Of a DNA stretch of 64,000 nucleotides, positions 37,001 to 50,128 are shown piece by piece; position 1 is the stretch's first letter; the number at the start of each line of letters is the position of its first letter. The position numbers were made by a program, and so were the translations under genes. The stretch covers positions 1 to 64,000 of the forward strand of contig OENT01000921.1 in assembly GCA_900239685.1 (NCBI GenBank), written 5' to 3'. The notes beneath the pieces were generated by a model that was not told where the DNA came from, ran no database searches, and was given only the letters and a program-made list of their open reading frames with translations. The stretch is from Rotaria macrura. Its lineage: Eukaryota; Rotifera; Eurotatoria; Philodinida; Philodinidae.

Positions 37001-40000
37001 TATCTATTGGGATTTCTTCATATGGAATACGTATTAATTGAGCATGAGAACATCGTACCATACGGTTGTAACATGTACAATTAAGCGGGCAAGATTTTGA
37101 ATAAGTTATATCACATATATCAATTTCAGTAGCTAAAACGAGGAATTAATTAATATTATTCGAAACAAATTTATTTGAGTTCGTATATAAGTAGAAAAGA
37201 TAAGAAAACTTATTATTATGGTCTTAAAGAATGTATTTGGCAATTACTTTATCGCAAAATATAAATAAATCATTTTTGAATACATACTTCTATTGTGTTC
37301 TCCTGAGAAGTTCGTAAAAATTTATTGTAGTAGACTGCTGAATCACTTGGGATCTTCAAATGCAACTATTAAACATTGTTCGCTTCTCAACATAGACGCA
37401 GTATTGAGCCATCAAATTTGACTGCATATTACTCAAATAGTACTCTATGTGCTAATAACTGAATGTGAATAGTAACTCGTATCACCTTAACGAAAGCTGA
37501 AAAAATTAAAAAACACTTACTGAAAATGTTGAACTTATGCGATTTGCTTTTATTCCGATGCAACAGATCATAGTACCAATTGAATCTTCTTACTAACTCC
37601 TCATAGTATTCGAATATGATTAAGTATCAATGTTTCGAAAAATTTGTACCAATCAAACAATGGAGGTGCTCAAAATCCAAAACCTCTCAACCTTGACAAT
37701 TATTTTTGCTAAATTTGTTTCGAATATGAGTCAAACATTGACGAAGCATCGGTGGTTGCTATCGGTTGAGTAGACGAGTTCGAGATACTTTGAAAGTCTG
37801 ACTTATGTAATTCAAACTTAATAAAACAGTATTTAATAACAACTGCGCTCAAGATAATCTGATTGACATCATACAAGAAAAACAACTCTCTTATTTTTGT
37901 CTTACACAGTTTGTCGAATTTCTCATGAGTTAGCTGTCTACCAATGTATTCTAATATCCTTATCATTTCAACATATTTCGAAACTAAGAGAATGTTTTAC
38001 ACATTCATAGACAGTCCCGAGTTGTTGCTGTTGAAGAATTTATTGTATGGAATTTGTCGACGATGATCAAACCACTATGCTTGCATCTCGGTTAGAAACA
38101 TACGGTTTCGTATTCGATGACTTATCATATTGGACTATGAAGGAGAATGAACCATTAGAAAAATACGTACGATTGCACACTAAATCTTCATCCGTCACAT
38201 TGATGATCTTAAGAAAAACAAATTATTAATCAAAGATTTTCTTTTGAGAAATATATTTACCGGAATAATGCGTTGTTTCGTTGGTGACATACATCTGAAA
38301 ATAGAAATACAAATAAGTAAAAATCATGATAGAATTATATAGAGTATTCTAAAAGTCATAATTTGAATGCAACTATTCTCTCATAACAAGGAGACGTACT
38401 TTGGATTCATGCGCCAAATGTCAGGTTACTCTTTCAATTCTTCATAGGAATACTGTTTAACAATCATTTAATTTGACTAGTCATTTGAGCTAGCTGAGGG
38501 AAAACTTTTGCACGTTTACTATGAGTATGATGGGAACGTAGTGCATTCAAATCCTGTATCAGTTATATGTCTTTCATCCACTTCAACGGTCTCATGCCAG
38601 AAATAACCAAAGTTGTTCTCCTATTTCGATTGTCCTATTTATTACTGTCGAACAATATTGAAGTGGTGTTCCAGTAACAATTGATGGTTTTGTTTTGTGA
38701 TGGCACACACGAATGGTATATTCTATATTTATATTCATCATAAGTGACGATTTTATTAGAAATATCAAAATGCAATTGATTAGTGAAAAATTCACTCACA
38801 AGTTGATAGAGATTATCGAAACAAAACATCAGACAGATTAATAGTGCGATAATGTCTTCACAAAATTTAATCAAACTGAATTCATGTCATTAGAATCAAT
38901 TGAGCACGGAAGTTTACTTAACCATAACTGCCCAGAATGAATTTGCAAATTGACTCAACAAATTGAGTCTTGTGCAACTATTGCCACTACTTTCAAAACT
39001 CAAATGACAATCATTTTAACATAAGATTCGACGCAAGCAAAAGAATCTTACGTGTTTGACGATGAATATGTACAGATCTTACAAAATCCTCTTTCAAAAA
39101 TCATTTGTCTTCCATGTTATAAACAAATGTATAGGTGTATCGAGTAATAGCAGCCATATTTTGAAGAACAATTATAGAGACAGAATTTTTAAGAGTTTCT
39201 CTGAAGAGTTAGCGAAAAAATTTTTTACAATCACCTCATGTATTATACTTACTCAGGATAACCAGTAACAATTGAACTTTGTTTTAACCATTTTATATCA
39301 CAATTACAAACTAATGGATTGGATTGAAGATTTCTAAAAACGAAAAAATTAATTCATTTTTTTCGGCATGAACCAATAGAAAATTTCATATCTACAAGTG
39401 AGATAGAAATTGAAGTCGATTCCATGATGACGATGAAATATATCTAATATGATTATTATTCAATGATAACACTTCGAGTTTCTTCATATTCATAAATGTA
39501 TCATTCTTAATGCATATCAACTTGTTTGTATCTAAATTTAATATTTTCAGATTTTGTAAACCATGAAATGTATGTGATGATATCTTATGAAGACTATTGT
39601 TATTTAATAATCTATTTCAACACAAAGAACAAATTTAATAATAAATTTTCTTAAAACCGTTATTGTTATTCTTTTGCTTACAGTTCATCGAGAGAATTAA
39701 ATCCATCGAAAGTATCGTCATCAATATCTTCTAAGTGATTATTTCCTAAATTACTATTCAATACGAAAATAAATATTCTAAATTCATTATAGTGATGATT
39801 CACGAGACACCTACAGAGTTCGAAGATTTTTCAATCGTTGCAAATAACCATCCCGTGATATGCGTTTGATAAAATTATCTTGAAGATCACTAAATAGAAA
39901 AACTTCATTAGATTCTATGTCACCATTATCTTCATTAATTACGAGATTCAAATAAAATTTATTTCTTTTTTCAAATATTTATTAATGAAATTATGCATTA

Positions 40001-43000
40001 GTGAATTGGTTCGTGAAAGAATCATCCAACACACAAGTTTCTATGCATCATGACTAGAGAATGAATAGCCGAAGAAATGTCCGGAACTCAATATGTTCCA
40101 GCTGGTATTCGTTTTGTAGCCTATATATTCATATTTCTGAATACTTCAAAAATAATATTGCAACATATCAAATGCAAAATTTGTGATTCCACAGCTATAA
40201 AGATCGTAAAAGAGTACTTTCGTCGAATACTGTAAATCATGTCTGGCTAGCATCTTGTATCAGTCGATGATAACGTTTTGTTTTTGAAAATTCCTACTGA
40301 CACGATGAAGAAATGTGTTCGAGAATAGATCAGATAAAGCTATGCTCATGACTTTAGATATAGGGATACTTGATTTTTTTATTCTGTAGAGTTTGTAAAA
40401 ATGCTGTTCTTTGTATAAAAAAAAGACAACTATAACTTCAAACGCTTGAATAATTATTAGAACTTAAGCCGATTGACAATAAGAAAACATCTCTTCATCC
40501 ATGATCTCTTCTATAGTTCATGATTTTTTTCCTACAGATCTTATTACTAACGTAAGTTTCATGACGGGCATAGTAAAGTAACATTTATTTTGACTGAAAT
40601 TTAAATATGAATACATTATTTCATATGCTTTTATTTTTCAAACAGCTCCATTTGACTCTAAATCCGTCTTTTTTATAGTATACTTTTACTCTTGAAAAAT
40701 TTCTTGAAAATAAATAATATTCTTCTAGAATGTTTCGTATAGTATAAGAATATTTTTAAATAGGCAATGGTTCGTAAAACGTATATTCATTGAATATAGC
40801 AGTCTCACTTGTGGTCACTTGATAAAGATAGTGTTAGATCTAAATATGCATACGAATTTTATACCAATCTTTTATCTACATCTTCTCTGGCAAAGAATCG
40901 ATTTAAAACTGTAGCTGTGCTTAACTAGGAGCAGTACTCGACATATCATAGGTTTTCAGTCGATCATCACAACACGAAGAAACTATTTTAAAGCCGATAA
41001 ACTCGAGATTCTATCGAATAATTAATATCTGTGTAATCATTTATGATCTGTCTCTCACTCAAATAATCATCGTAGAGCAACATTACTACACAATAGAAAA
41101 TCCTTTGTAATAATCTGTACCGAGTGTTTATTAATAATAAAGAATACAGTAGCATCAGGATTTTTGTGCTTACACTTTGAGAAATATTCGTCGTTTATTT
41201 TTTGATCTTCTTAAGATCTTTACACTTGTATCTACTCATGACATTGGTCAATACCTTCTCTTGAATCAAATAATAGATTATTATGCGAAAAAGAAAATTT
41301 CTGTGCTAAACTATCTTACTACTACGAATTCGTCTTAGATTTCATAACACAGAGCGCGGCAAGAATTGATTTACTCACAGTGCTGTCGTAAATACTGGTA
41401 TGTCACTGGGGATCTCTTTTAGTTGTAATCCACGACATTTGACTGTTGTTCTATCACATTGACATCCTTTCGGACATTCTAGTTCACATTGAGCACTATT
41501 CGATATTTGTAAATATTTCATTCGATCTAATTCGAAACATAATAAAGTTTTATTGAACAAAAAAAGCTTCTTTTTCTTACGTTGACATCGAAATTTTTGA
41601 TCACTTAAAATGCCGAGTTTTTGTTTAGCCATACGTCGTGGTCCTGAACAACGTACACCACTTGTTTCAATCTGTTTTTCACGTAAATATATATTTAACC
41701 ATCGAAGATGACAATCACAAACAAATGGATTACGAGCCAAATGTCTTCGAAATAAAAGCATCATATTGAAATATGATAAAACATAAAACGAATAGAAAAT
41801 TTTACAATGTTTGAATGTTTTTCAATGAACTAAACGTTCCATTGATCAAAGTTTTCAATTGATTATCGTACAACGATAATAAATTTAATTTTTCCAATCC
41901 ATGAAATGTATCAACACGTATACAAACAATTTTATTTGCATTTAACAATCTGTTTAAATCGAAGAGAATCACGTTTAATAATCATAAAAAGTCGAACATG
42001 AAGAAAAAGAACCATCAGGCAACATGCAATTAATGCTATGCTTACTCACAAGAGTTGCAAACGTATCAATTCATGATTAAATACATCGAATGGTAAATGT
42101 ACAAGCAGATTGTTTGATAGTAAACTATAGTCATAAGTGATAAATAAGAATAAATTGAGTCATGCAAATGATGATATGAAAATAGTTCAAAATACAAAAA
42201 CTGGTTTTTTGTCCTTGTCTTTAATATCATTCTCATGCGTTTTTTCACGTTCATAGATCAATATGATAATAAAAAGACTGTAAATGCATATGTGCAAGTG
42301 AATATTGAACATGCTTTAATTCTGATTATTTCCTTCTGACACTCACAAAAGTTGTAGAAAATTCAATTCATTGAACACTTCCGACGGTAATGTTTTGAGA
42401 TGATTTCGATAAAGAATACTAATCATGTTTACAATTGTATGCATGTCAAAAACAAAACAATGAAAAAAATTAATACACAACTACTTACAGTGAATTGAGC
42501 GATTTGAGACCCTGAAATGAGTCTGTATAGATTGTTGAAATGAAATTATTACTCAAATCTCTGAAATAGAAAACTATCAATTAGCAAGAAAAACGTACGA
42601 TAACTTAAAAAATATGACATACAAACGGCGAAGTTTTTTCAAATGCGTAAATACTTTTGGTGGAATTTCTGTAATGCGATTTTTTTCCAAACGTCTAGAA
42701 TCCATATGAAAAGAAAAATAAGAACATAACTTTATCAATAGTAACAAACAAAAACTTTCGACACATTACAATTCAATAGTTGCATCAGGAATATTTCTTG
42801 GGATTTCTGTAAGATCCTTATCTTTACAATCAACAACACCGTTGAAACATGTACACGGATATGGACATATAAATACATTACACGTATATTCAATATCATC
42901 AGTATCTATTTAAAACAATAAGAGTGAAGATGAAGTATTCATCAATATTTAAAATCTCTATATGTTAAATTTTACCTATGCGATTACATCGTTGTGCATC

Positions 43001-46000
43001 ATGAATTATTGATACAATATCTCTGAAGTTCAATGTATCGGTATCTTGACATTGTGTATTCAGACCAAGAAACGGATGAAATTTAAGATATTTTGCCAAC
43101 CAAAGTAAACGACAATCGCATACGAAATCATTATCATGTAATCGTCTTTAAGATATGAAATAAACTGTTTTTGTTTAATGTTTTCTTTTCTTTTCTTTTC
43201 TTTTCTTTTTTGAAAGTCAATCATATATAAACAATACGACAGATGAAAAGTATTCGACAGACTTTGTTACAACTCAAGAATTTTGAATAAGGTTAATGTT
43301 TTTCTTTTCTTATTGAAGTTTCGATTCAATTAACTCGACTATCTGAAAATTTTTCGTCGAAATTTCCGATTAGAATACTGATACATTCATATAGACGGCA
43401 CTACGCAAAGTGATTATATATCTGTCCGTGATAGAAAAATTTTGAAATATTATCGATTCATTCATATATGTCAAAGTGTTGTCATTTCTCATAAAAAATA
43501 GAAAAATTGTTGAAATACGTGTTTATGTTTCAAGTTATTTACATAGTAGTAAAACTGAAAACATATGGATCTTGCTCTTCTACAATAAATAATTCTTATA
43601 TACTTACGTTTGGCGTACACCTCGAGTTCATACTCATGACGTTCAAGTTTTGTGTCTTTTAAGAAAATAAATACTGATGAACTTATGAGAGAACATGAAA
43701 TTCTGTGCACGAGAATTCTTTGAAATACTTTAACAGCAATCAAGACTACTTGTTTCTCAACGGATTATTTATAATTGAGTTTCGATGAATGATTGTAATC
43801 GACAAGGTCTAACCTAAGTTATTAGTATTATTCAATACAAAATAAATGAAAAAAATTGAAGATATTTGAATATGTATTACACAATTTCTTTTTACAAACA
43901 TATACGACATAGAAATTATTCTGCAAGAGAGAGGATATCCTTTAAGAACATTGACCTATTCGCTAGATCTATTAGTCTATAACACAAAAAAAATCAGTCT
44001 CATTCAAATTTTGTAAATTTAACATAAGTATATTATTGAAAAGAGCTTCCATTATCCGATGTGTAATACGAAGAATATTAACAGTAAACTTTTTCAAGAG
44101 TTAGATTTGTATGAAATAGAACTGAATAATTGTAGGACATATTGTTTTTCATAACGAAACATGACAGGTATGATTAGAAAAAAACCCAAAGGATTCATAA
44201 GAAATACAGATTGAATGCAACTCCAATCGACGAATGACGTGAGAGTTGACAACTCACTAAATTATATGACACTATTCAGTTGCAATACAGAACTTAATAA
44301 TTTTCTTACATGAGATGCAAACAATACTAAAGAGAGTTCATTTGTGTACGATATCTTTTCCTTGGTCGGTTCTTTTACTCAGGAAAAGATTATACGTGAG
44401 CATTATTATTTTTTCATCGCACATATCTTTAACAAAACTATTCCCTACTCTCATCACTGTTCGACCTTTTCGTTCAATTAAAAACACAAGAGAAAAATAA
44501 TTTTGCAAATAAATTTGTGTGAATACCTGTATTTGACTACTATGCATCTAGCTATTCCTCTTTGTAGTTCTATGTCTATTTATTAAATATACGTACAAAA
44601 CTCTCAAATCGATCATTTGTGAAATTGGCAACATAGATAGAGTTGTTAAATTATTTGAATTTAATGTACTAGAAAACAAAAAACCAAACCAAAAATTGAT
44701 CAATAAAATCGACTCATTAGTAGCGTATGTATCGAATATCATCGATAAACAATTACTTACAGAATTTCTAATCGTTTAAATCCATTGAAAGCTTCTGATT
44801 CAATGCAAGAAATCTCATTGTGATCGATTTGTCTAAAAATAAAATCTTAAAATTCTTTTTGACATCATACATAAATACATACAAGTTTTTAATGTCTTGT
44901 AAACCTTGTAGTAAATCTTTTTTAATAACTCGTAAATGATTAAAACTAAGATCCCTGAAAATAAAATCACGAAAGTGAATTTTTCTTAAGATATGAATTA
45001 CACAAACATACAGTCTTTGAAGTTGTTTAAGTGTAATAAATGTACCATCTGTAAACTGATTAAGTTTATTGCCATTGAGACGTCTAGAAAAACATAAACA
45101 TATTTTTTCTCATTTATCAATCGTATATTACGTTCATCTGCTGTCATCATCATCATCTCGTTTTCATATTATAGTCAGTCATTTATGTTACATAAATATA
45201 GTCGATTATATTGATCGTTTGTCATTAGACGATTGCAATTAAAGAACAACAAGAAAAACGTAAAATTACTTGTTCATTTCCATAAATCTCTCTCTCTTTC
45301 TCCTTCTTATGGTGTCTGTTCAATGTAACGAACAATACATAGTCAGACTAATGACATGACCAATCGTATAAATCAAATGTTCATACACTTATTGTTCATT
45401 GTAATATTGAAGAACATCACACCGATAGTTAACAACATTCGATGATTGTTGAATGTAGAGAAAAGTATTTCTTTTTTATGATGACAATGATGATAGGAGA
45501 CAAAGAGTATAAACAAAGAAAATACATACAACAACACTGTTGGATATCAATTTTACTTACAATTTTTGTAATGATATTAAATCACGAAATGCATCAATGT
45601 CAATTGTATGTATTCGATTGTCTTGAAGATTTCTATGGATAAAAACAAATGATAATCGAATTGGTTTCACAGGAAATTTTCTATTCACATGACTTCAAAT
45701 TATATTTTCTAATTACTCAAAATAAATAGCAACTCGTTTGTTTGTCTGACTACTTGACCTTGTCATAAAGCGAATTTGCCGAAGAGAAAAAACAGCTCTT
45801 AACCTTGTCAATGAGAAATAAAAAAAAATGAACGAAGGCAAAGAGTTCAAACGATGAACACCTATTAATGTCATCTTATGTTTTATATGACTATTAACAG
45901 AAACGATCGATTGATTTGTGTATGTATACATGGCATCATTAATCATACTTACAATATACGTAGTTGACGAAATCCTTTGAAGTCATCTTTTCGAATAGTT

Positions 46001-47281
46001 GATAAATTGTTCGATTGTAATTCTCTATAAATAAATCAACAAACAAAAAATAATAAGAAGAGTCTCAAAAGTTCTCTGTTTGAATAATCTTTCTTTTTTA
46101 TTTAATCAATACCGAATTTCATAGCAGGTAAAAGATCATCGATGAATGTGACAAATGTCTATGCTTTCTTAGACATGTGTTTTAACTTCATCGAACTTCA
46201 GTAGCGAATTCGATTGGTCGTCAATATAATTTCATATTAGTCCGATTAAACTAATAGCCCCATTGGGCATCGGTCTGAATTGTGTCTGTCTGATCGTATA
46301 CGATTCTGATTGTAACTCGTGCGTACTCTCTCATGTAGTCATGTCTACGCAACATTATAGATCTGCCTAATAAATTATAATGAAATAGTGTGTTCATTGC
46401 AAGTAGTATATGAGTGTTAGGCCTTTTTTGTTGTTGTCTTTACATAGATATGTCAACCTTCGTTCTATACTTGTGAAGATGACCTAATCGAGAAAGAAAG
46501 AAAAGCTTTGAATGATTCTTTAATCTCATGTATTGTAATTATATTTTTTCATGAAGACTTTCATTCGGCATAACAATAATAGACACTTGACTTTTTTTCA
46601 TAAATAAAAATTCTATCTATATAATTTGTTTTAAATGTCGTTCATTAATTTAATGAGAAATAGTCAAGTGCATGTACATATCTCACTGATATTGTTCCCG
46701 ATTCATACGTCAAGATGAATATAAATACATGCTGTTGTATAAATAGATGCAATGACGTAATCTACTTAGATATACATTAGAGTATAGAAAAAGAAAAAGT
46801 ATCTGTCTATCAATATCTTTAGCAGAATTAGAATCAATCGAAACTAACTAAAATAATTACATAACGTAAGAACACAGTTGTTAATGAAGTGAAGCGTCGT
46901 TATAATATTTCCTATTATGAAGGACATGAAAGGCTATCGATAGATGTTTATAGAAATATGAGAAACTGTTTGATTTATTATCTGGATTACATCATCGACA
47001 AAAAGATACCTAAAACATTCAATTGTCCGTAATGATATCATTAAAGATTTACACTGATCTAATTCAATTCTCACCATTCCAATATAGTTTAACATAATCG
47101 ATGAGAAAACTTACAGTTTATATACATTTTTTGGTATTCCAGATGGTATCATATGTAGATCTCGATTGCTACAATCAACATTTGGTCCATAACACGAACA
47201 TAAAGATGGACATGCTTCGACAATGTGTGATTGAATTGATAAAAGTATATAAATAGTGTACGATAATAAAAATACGATCAT
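31053..47281 (-). CDS. slit: Slit guidance ligand (4 LRR blocks, EGF, laminin G, cystine knot)
   Basis: About 30 exons on the minus strand. Exon 1 (47281-47115) has a signal peptide and the first LRRNT (CPSLCSCYG). Block 1: single-LRR exons at about 46027, 45634, 45084, 44956, 44833 and 44669 (each 72-76 nt), then LRRCT at 43147-42977. Block 2: LRRNT 42908-42768, LRRs about 42696, 42562, 42423, 42125 and 41955-41800, LRRCT 41750-41578. Block 3: LRRNT 41526-41380, LRRs 39890, 39755 and 39612-39405, LRRCT 39330-39250 plus a small exon at 38296-38263. Block 4: 37132-36770, 36715-36642, LRRCT 36589-36500 plus 34344-34262. EGF repeats: 34206-33955, 33452-33356 and the start of 33282-32723; the rest of that exon and 32655-32446 form laminin G (FIGGLP). 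Exon 31604-31395 ends it and adds an EGF; 31339-31053 is the C-terminal cystine knot. Slit is a secreted Robo ligand in axon guidance. There are five EGFs before laminin G and one after, fewer than in vertebrates. Exon edges are approximate; one junction in block 3 does not fit (see findings). Confidence 0.95.
34897..34916. repeat. (AT)n microsatellite in a Slit intron
   Basis: About ten alternating AT units within the long intron that separates the two halves of the last LRRCT. Confidence 0.85.
43181..43210. repeat. (TTTTC)6 microsatellite in a Slit intron
   Basis: Six tandem TTTTC units on the plus strand (GAAAA on the Slit coding strand), just upstream of the LRRCT1 exon in the sense of transcription. 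A second tract of the same unit lies upstream of the gene at 47517-47546. Confidence 0.9.
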
Positions 47282-47516
47282 ATTTGTGTTCTTGGATTGT
47301 TTTTTGTTTTAGTTGTCTTTTTCGATAGTTGAATTTAAATAATAGTTATTAGAATAAAAACATATTTGATTGTGAGTACAATTCTAAAGTTTATCAAACA
47401 GAGAAGAACAAGTAAATGTACAGAAAATATGCGATAATTGTTAGAGGATGAGAATAATGACGCTGTCTACACATACATATGTACTGGACATTCATCATCA
47501 ATTCTCTTCTTGTTCG

Positions 47517-47546
47517 TTTTCTTTTCTTTTCTTTTCTTTTCTTTTC
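47517..47546. repeat. (CTTTT)n microsatellite upstream of Slit
   Basis: About six CTTTT units, roughly 240 bp upstream of the Slit start codon. Confidence 0.85.
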
Positions 47547-48830
47547 TTCTTTTTCTTCCACTCTTCACAAGCTGAAAAGAAAAAGAGCGATGAGAAGCAT
47601 CGATGAATTCATTGTGTGATAATGATTAGTAGTGTAGTGTAATTTGCCAATGAGACGAGAAAAATCAAACAACTATATTTTGCCGACATTGTAACTATTC
47701 GATTAATGCCGATTAAATAGATAGATCTCAAATTCAGCATGACTAATGATTCGAATATGTATCGATATGGCATCACGATAATAATCTTATCATTGTTGTT
47801 CAGTCAATTGTTGGAACCTAGAAACTAAAAGTGGTTGAGCAAACGATTTAAATACAAGATAAAGAATGTTGAAGATTTTCTTTTATCATTGTCATTTATC
47901 GTCAATCGAATTCATAAGAGACAAAAAGTAGATCAAGATTATGACATCGAACATTTTGCTTTTCAAAAAAAAATCCGATAGATGATCGAATATTTCTCGA
48001 CATTTTATGTATCGATGCGTATTTACAATTAGACATGATGCTTTTTGGAACAAGTAAATACTCGCTAATCATTTATATGCATCTAGTTTGATTCGATATA
48101 TGTTTAAACAGAGCAACATGTATTTTCTCACAATCACTTGTCTTTTCATCTTTCTGTATGTATGTATACATACATATACAAGAGATCGACAGATTGAGAC
48201 GAAAGAAAATGTTCAATCAATATGAATACGTTTCCAGAAATCAAGAGAGAAAAATATGGTTGAATGATGATTGTTTACTAAATCTTCTTTGTAAGTTCTA
48301 GACGATTGTTATCATTTGAATAATGGAATCTGGTCATTGATAAAAAATATACGAGCAAAAGAAAAAAGAAACTACTAATAATCGACATCGAATAGCAGAT
48401 TTTATTAATAAGCATTAATTGTTTGAGAGAGAGAGAGAGAGAAAAAAAACGTTTTTCTTTTTCTGAATAGCAGTACTCGATTATTAAATAGACATTTCTT
48501 TTTTTCTGGTTGATACCCCATGGCGATTTGACATTGATATTTGATGGAATTTTCATACTAATTAAAAACTATAGAATGGCTCGATTTATGCCGTAAAACG
48601 TCAATAAAAACGTGTTCACTTTCTACGCGTATGTACTTGATTTATGAAGCAATTTAATCTATTTTTTTGTTTTGCAAAATAACCCCATGTATACACTTAT
48701 CACAGTATCTTTTATTACTAGAAGTAGAATGCAAAAAGAAACCGAGAGGAACAAATGATGGGAATGGAAAGAAATGAAAGATATTTTAATAAAAATGTTT
48801 GTGATCACAGTTATCATGTCTGTATGAATG

Positions 48831-48838
48831 TATAAATA
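48831..48838 (+). promoter_or_regulatory. Probable TATA box of the chitinase gene
   Basis: TATAAATA, 55-62 bp before the ATG at 48893; transcription would start about 30 bp before the start codon. Confidence 0.5.
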
Positions 48839-48892
48839 CATATTGAAAACTAAATGAAATAAACAAGTATTTAGTTGATTCTTTCGTTGATA

Positions 48893-49795
48893 ATGCGTCT
48901 TATTCAGTTGTTGTTTGTATTGATTATAGTTTTTTCTACGATATCAGATAAGGTGAACGGCAATATTGCTAGCGGGTTCATTCAAAATTTAAAACGTCTT
49001 ATTCAACCAAGTTGTTCTTGTTCTCAAAATGAATGTTGTTCAAAATGGGGTTATTGCGGTATTACAGATGCATATTGTGGTGAAGGTTGCCGATCAGGTC
49101 CATGCCAAATTTTATCAAAAACTATGCAGACTAACAGTTTTGATATACGACCAGAAACATTTGCATGTATTTTTCCAAATATTAGTCATGGTTTACGTGT
49201 TCGTCGTTTCAAAGGTTTAGAAGAAGCTATGAAACAAATGAAATGGAAACCATTGAATAGTACAGAACTAGCTATATTTCTTGCACATGTTTCTCATGAA
49301 ACCGATGGTCTAAAAACTCTAACTGAATATTGCTCGAAGTACAATAGTGAGTCAAACGAACCATTTTTCTTTCTTTTAAAATGAATTATTCTATTGTATT
49401 GTTTTTATGTAGCTTGTAATAATTATCAAACATCATGGTGTTCGATACAAGCTTCTAACAATGTTAAATATTATGGTCGAGGATGGTTTCAATTGTCCTA
49501 TCCATGTAATTATTACAATGCTGGAAAAGCTCTTGGTCTTGATTTACTTAAGAATCCAGATTTAGTTAATCGAATAGATAAAATAGCTGCATCAACAGCT
49601 ATTTGGTATTTTCAAGAAACTGGAATGAATCTATTAGCTCAAAAAGATGATTTCGGTGGTACAACTCGAAAATTAAATGAGCATGAATGTTCTGGCAAAG
49701 CTGGATATAATATGCAAGCACAACGAATACAAACGTTTCTTAAAGTACGCAAATGTTTTCATCTGCCAGAAACAACAACAAATCTTACTTGCTAA
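48893..49795 (+). CDS. Secreted class I-like chitinase: hevein (ChtBD1) domain plus GH19
   Basis: Two exons, 48893-49346 and 49413-49795 (66-bp intron), giving 278 aa. The ATG at 48893 begins a clear signal peptide (residues 1-23); an in-frame TTG slightly upstream is not needed. Residues 41-71 form a hevein-type chitin-binding domain with all eight cysteines and the sugar-stacking aromatics (W52, Y54, Y61). The GH19 domain follows: HET with catalytic acid E136, second acid E145 in LTEYC, then [30 protein letters not shown] and the NEHEC region that corresponds to the plant NGG.EC loop. GH19 enzymes cut chitin by an inverting mechanism. The architecture and length match plant class I chitinases. 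In bdelloids it could act on fungal or food chitin, or on the animal's own chitinous trophi. GH19 is rare in animals and may be horizontally acquired, but its intron and local base composition show it is domesticated. Confidence 0.93.
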
Positions 49796-50128
49796 TTGAT
49801 TTTTGTTCTAATTTTTTTCTTTTTAAATGTACTTTACTTTTTACAATTACAATATAGAATGTTTCCGAAAGTTGTCATACTAAATGATGTAGAGATATTT
49901 TCAAATACGTTGTTCAAACGAATGCTATAAATGTAAGATGTTCACGAAAAATTTTCCTTAACATGCACTCTGTTGTTAGTATGAGTACTCTATGAAGAGA
50001 ATAGTGTATGTTGCATACAGCTTATAATTATTATTTCTATTCTTAAATAGTCTATTTTAATTGTCGATGATTGATGCTGATTCATGTTGGTTCGCAAATA
50101 AATTTGAGCGTTCCAGGAAGAGACACTT
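49796..50128. other. Short region between convergent genes
   Basis: 3' ends of the chitinase (plus) and cupin (minus) genes. No other feature was recognised. Confidence 0.6.

Larger units (their letters stand above)
47282..48892. other. Divergent intergenic region between Slit and chitinase
   Basis: About 1.6 kb shared upstream region. It contains a (CTTTT)n tract at 47517-47546, a (GA)n tract at 48425-48442, and TATG/TACA words near 48159-48180. The minus-strand ORFs (48278-48556, 48659-48841) look like chance reads through low-complexity sequence. Confidence 0.55.

Noticed and set aside
38592..38874. Minus-strand ORF in a Slit intron containing SIVTG like the nearby LRRCT exon
   Set aside because: Similarity is limited to a few residues and there is no cysteine pattern; likely chance or a tiny relic.
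48875..48877. TTG as start of the chitinase
   Set aside because: The ATG at 48893 gives a full signal peptide and lies the right distance from the TATA box.
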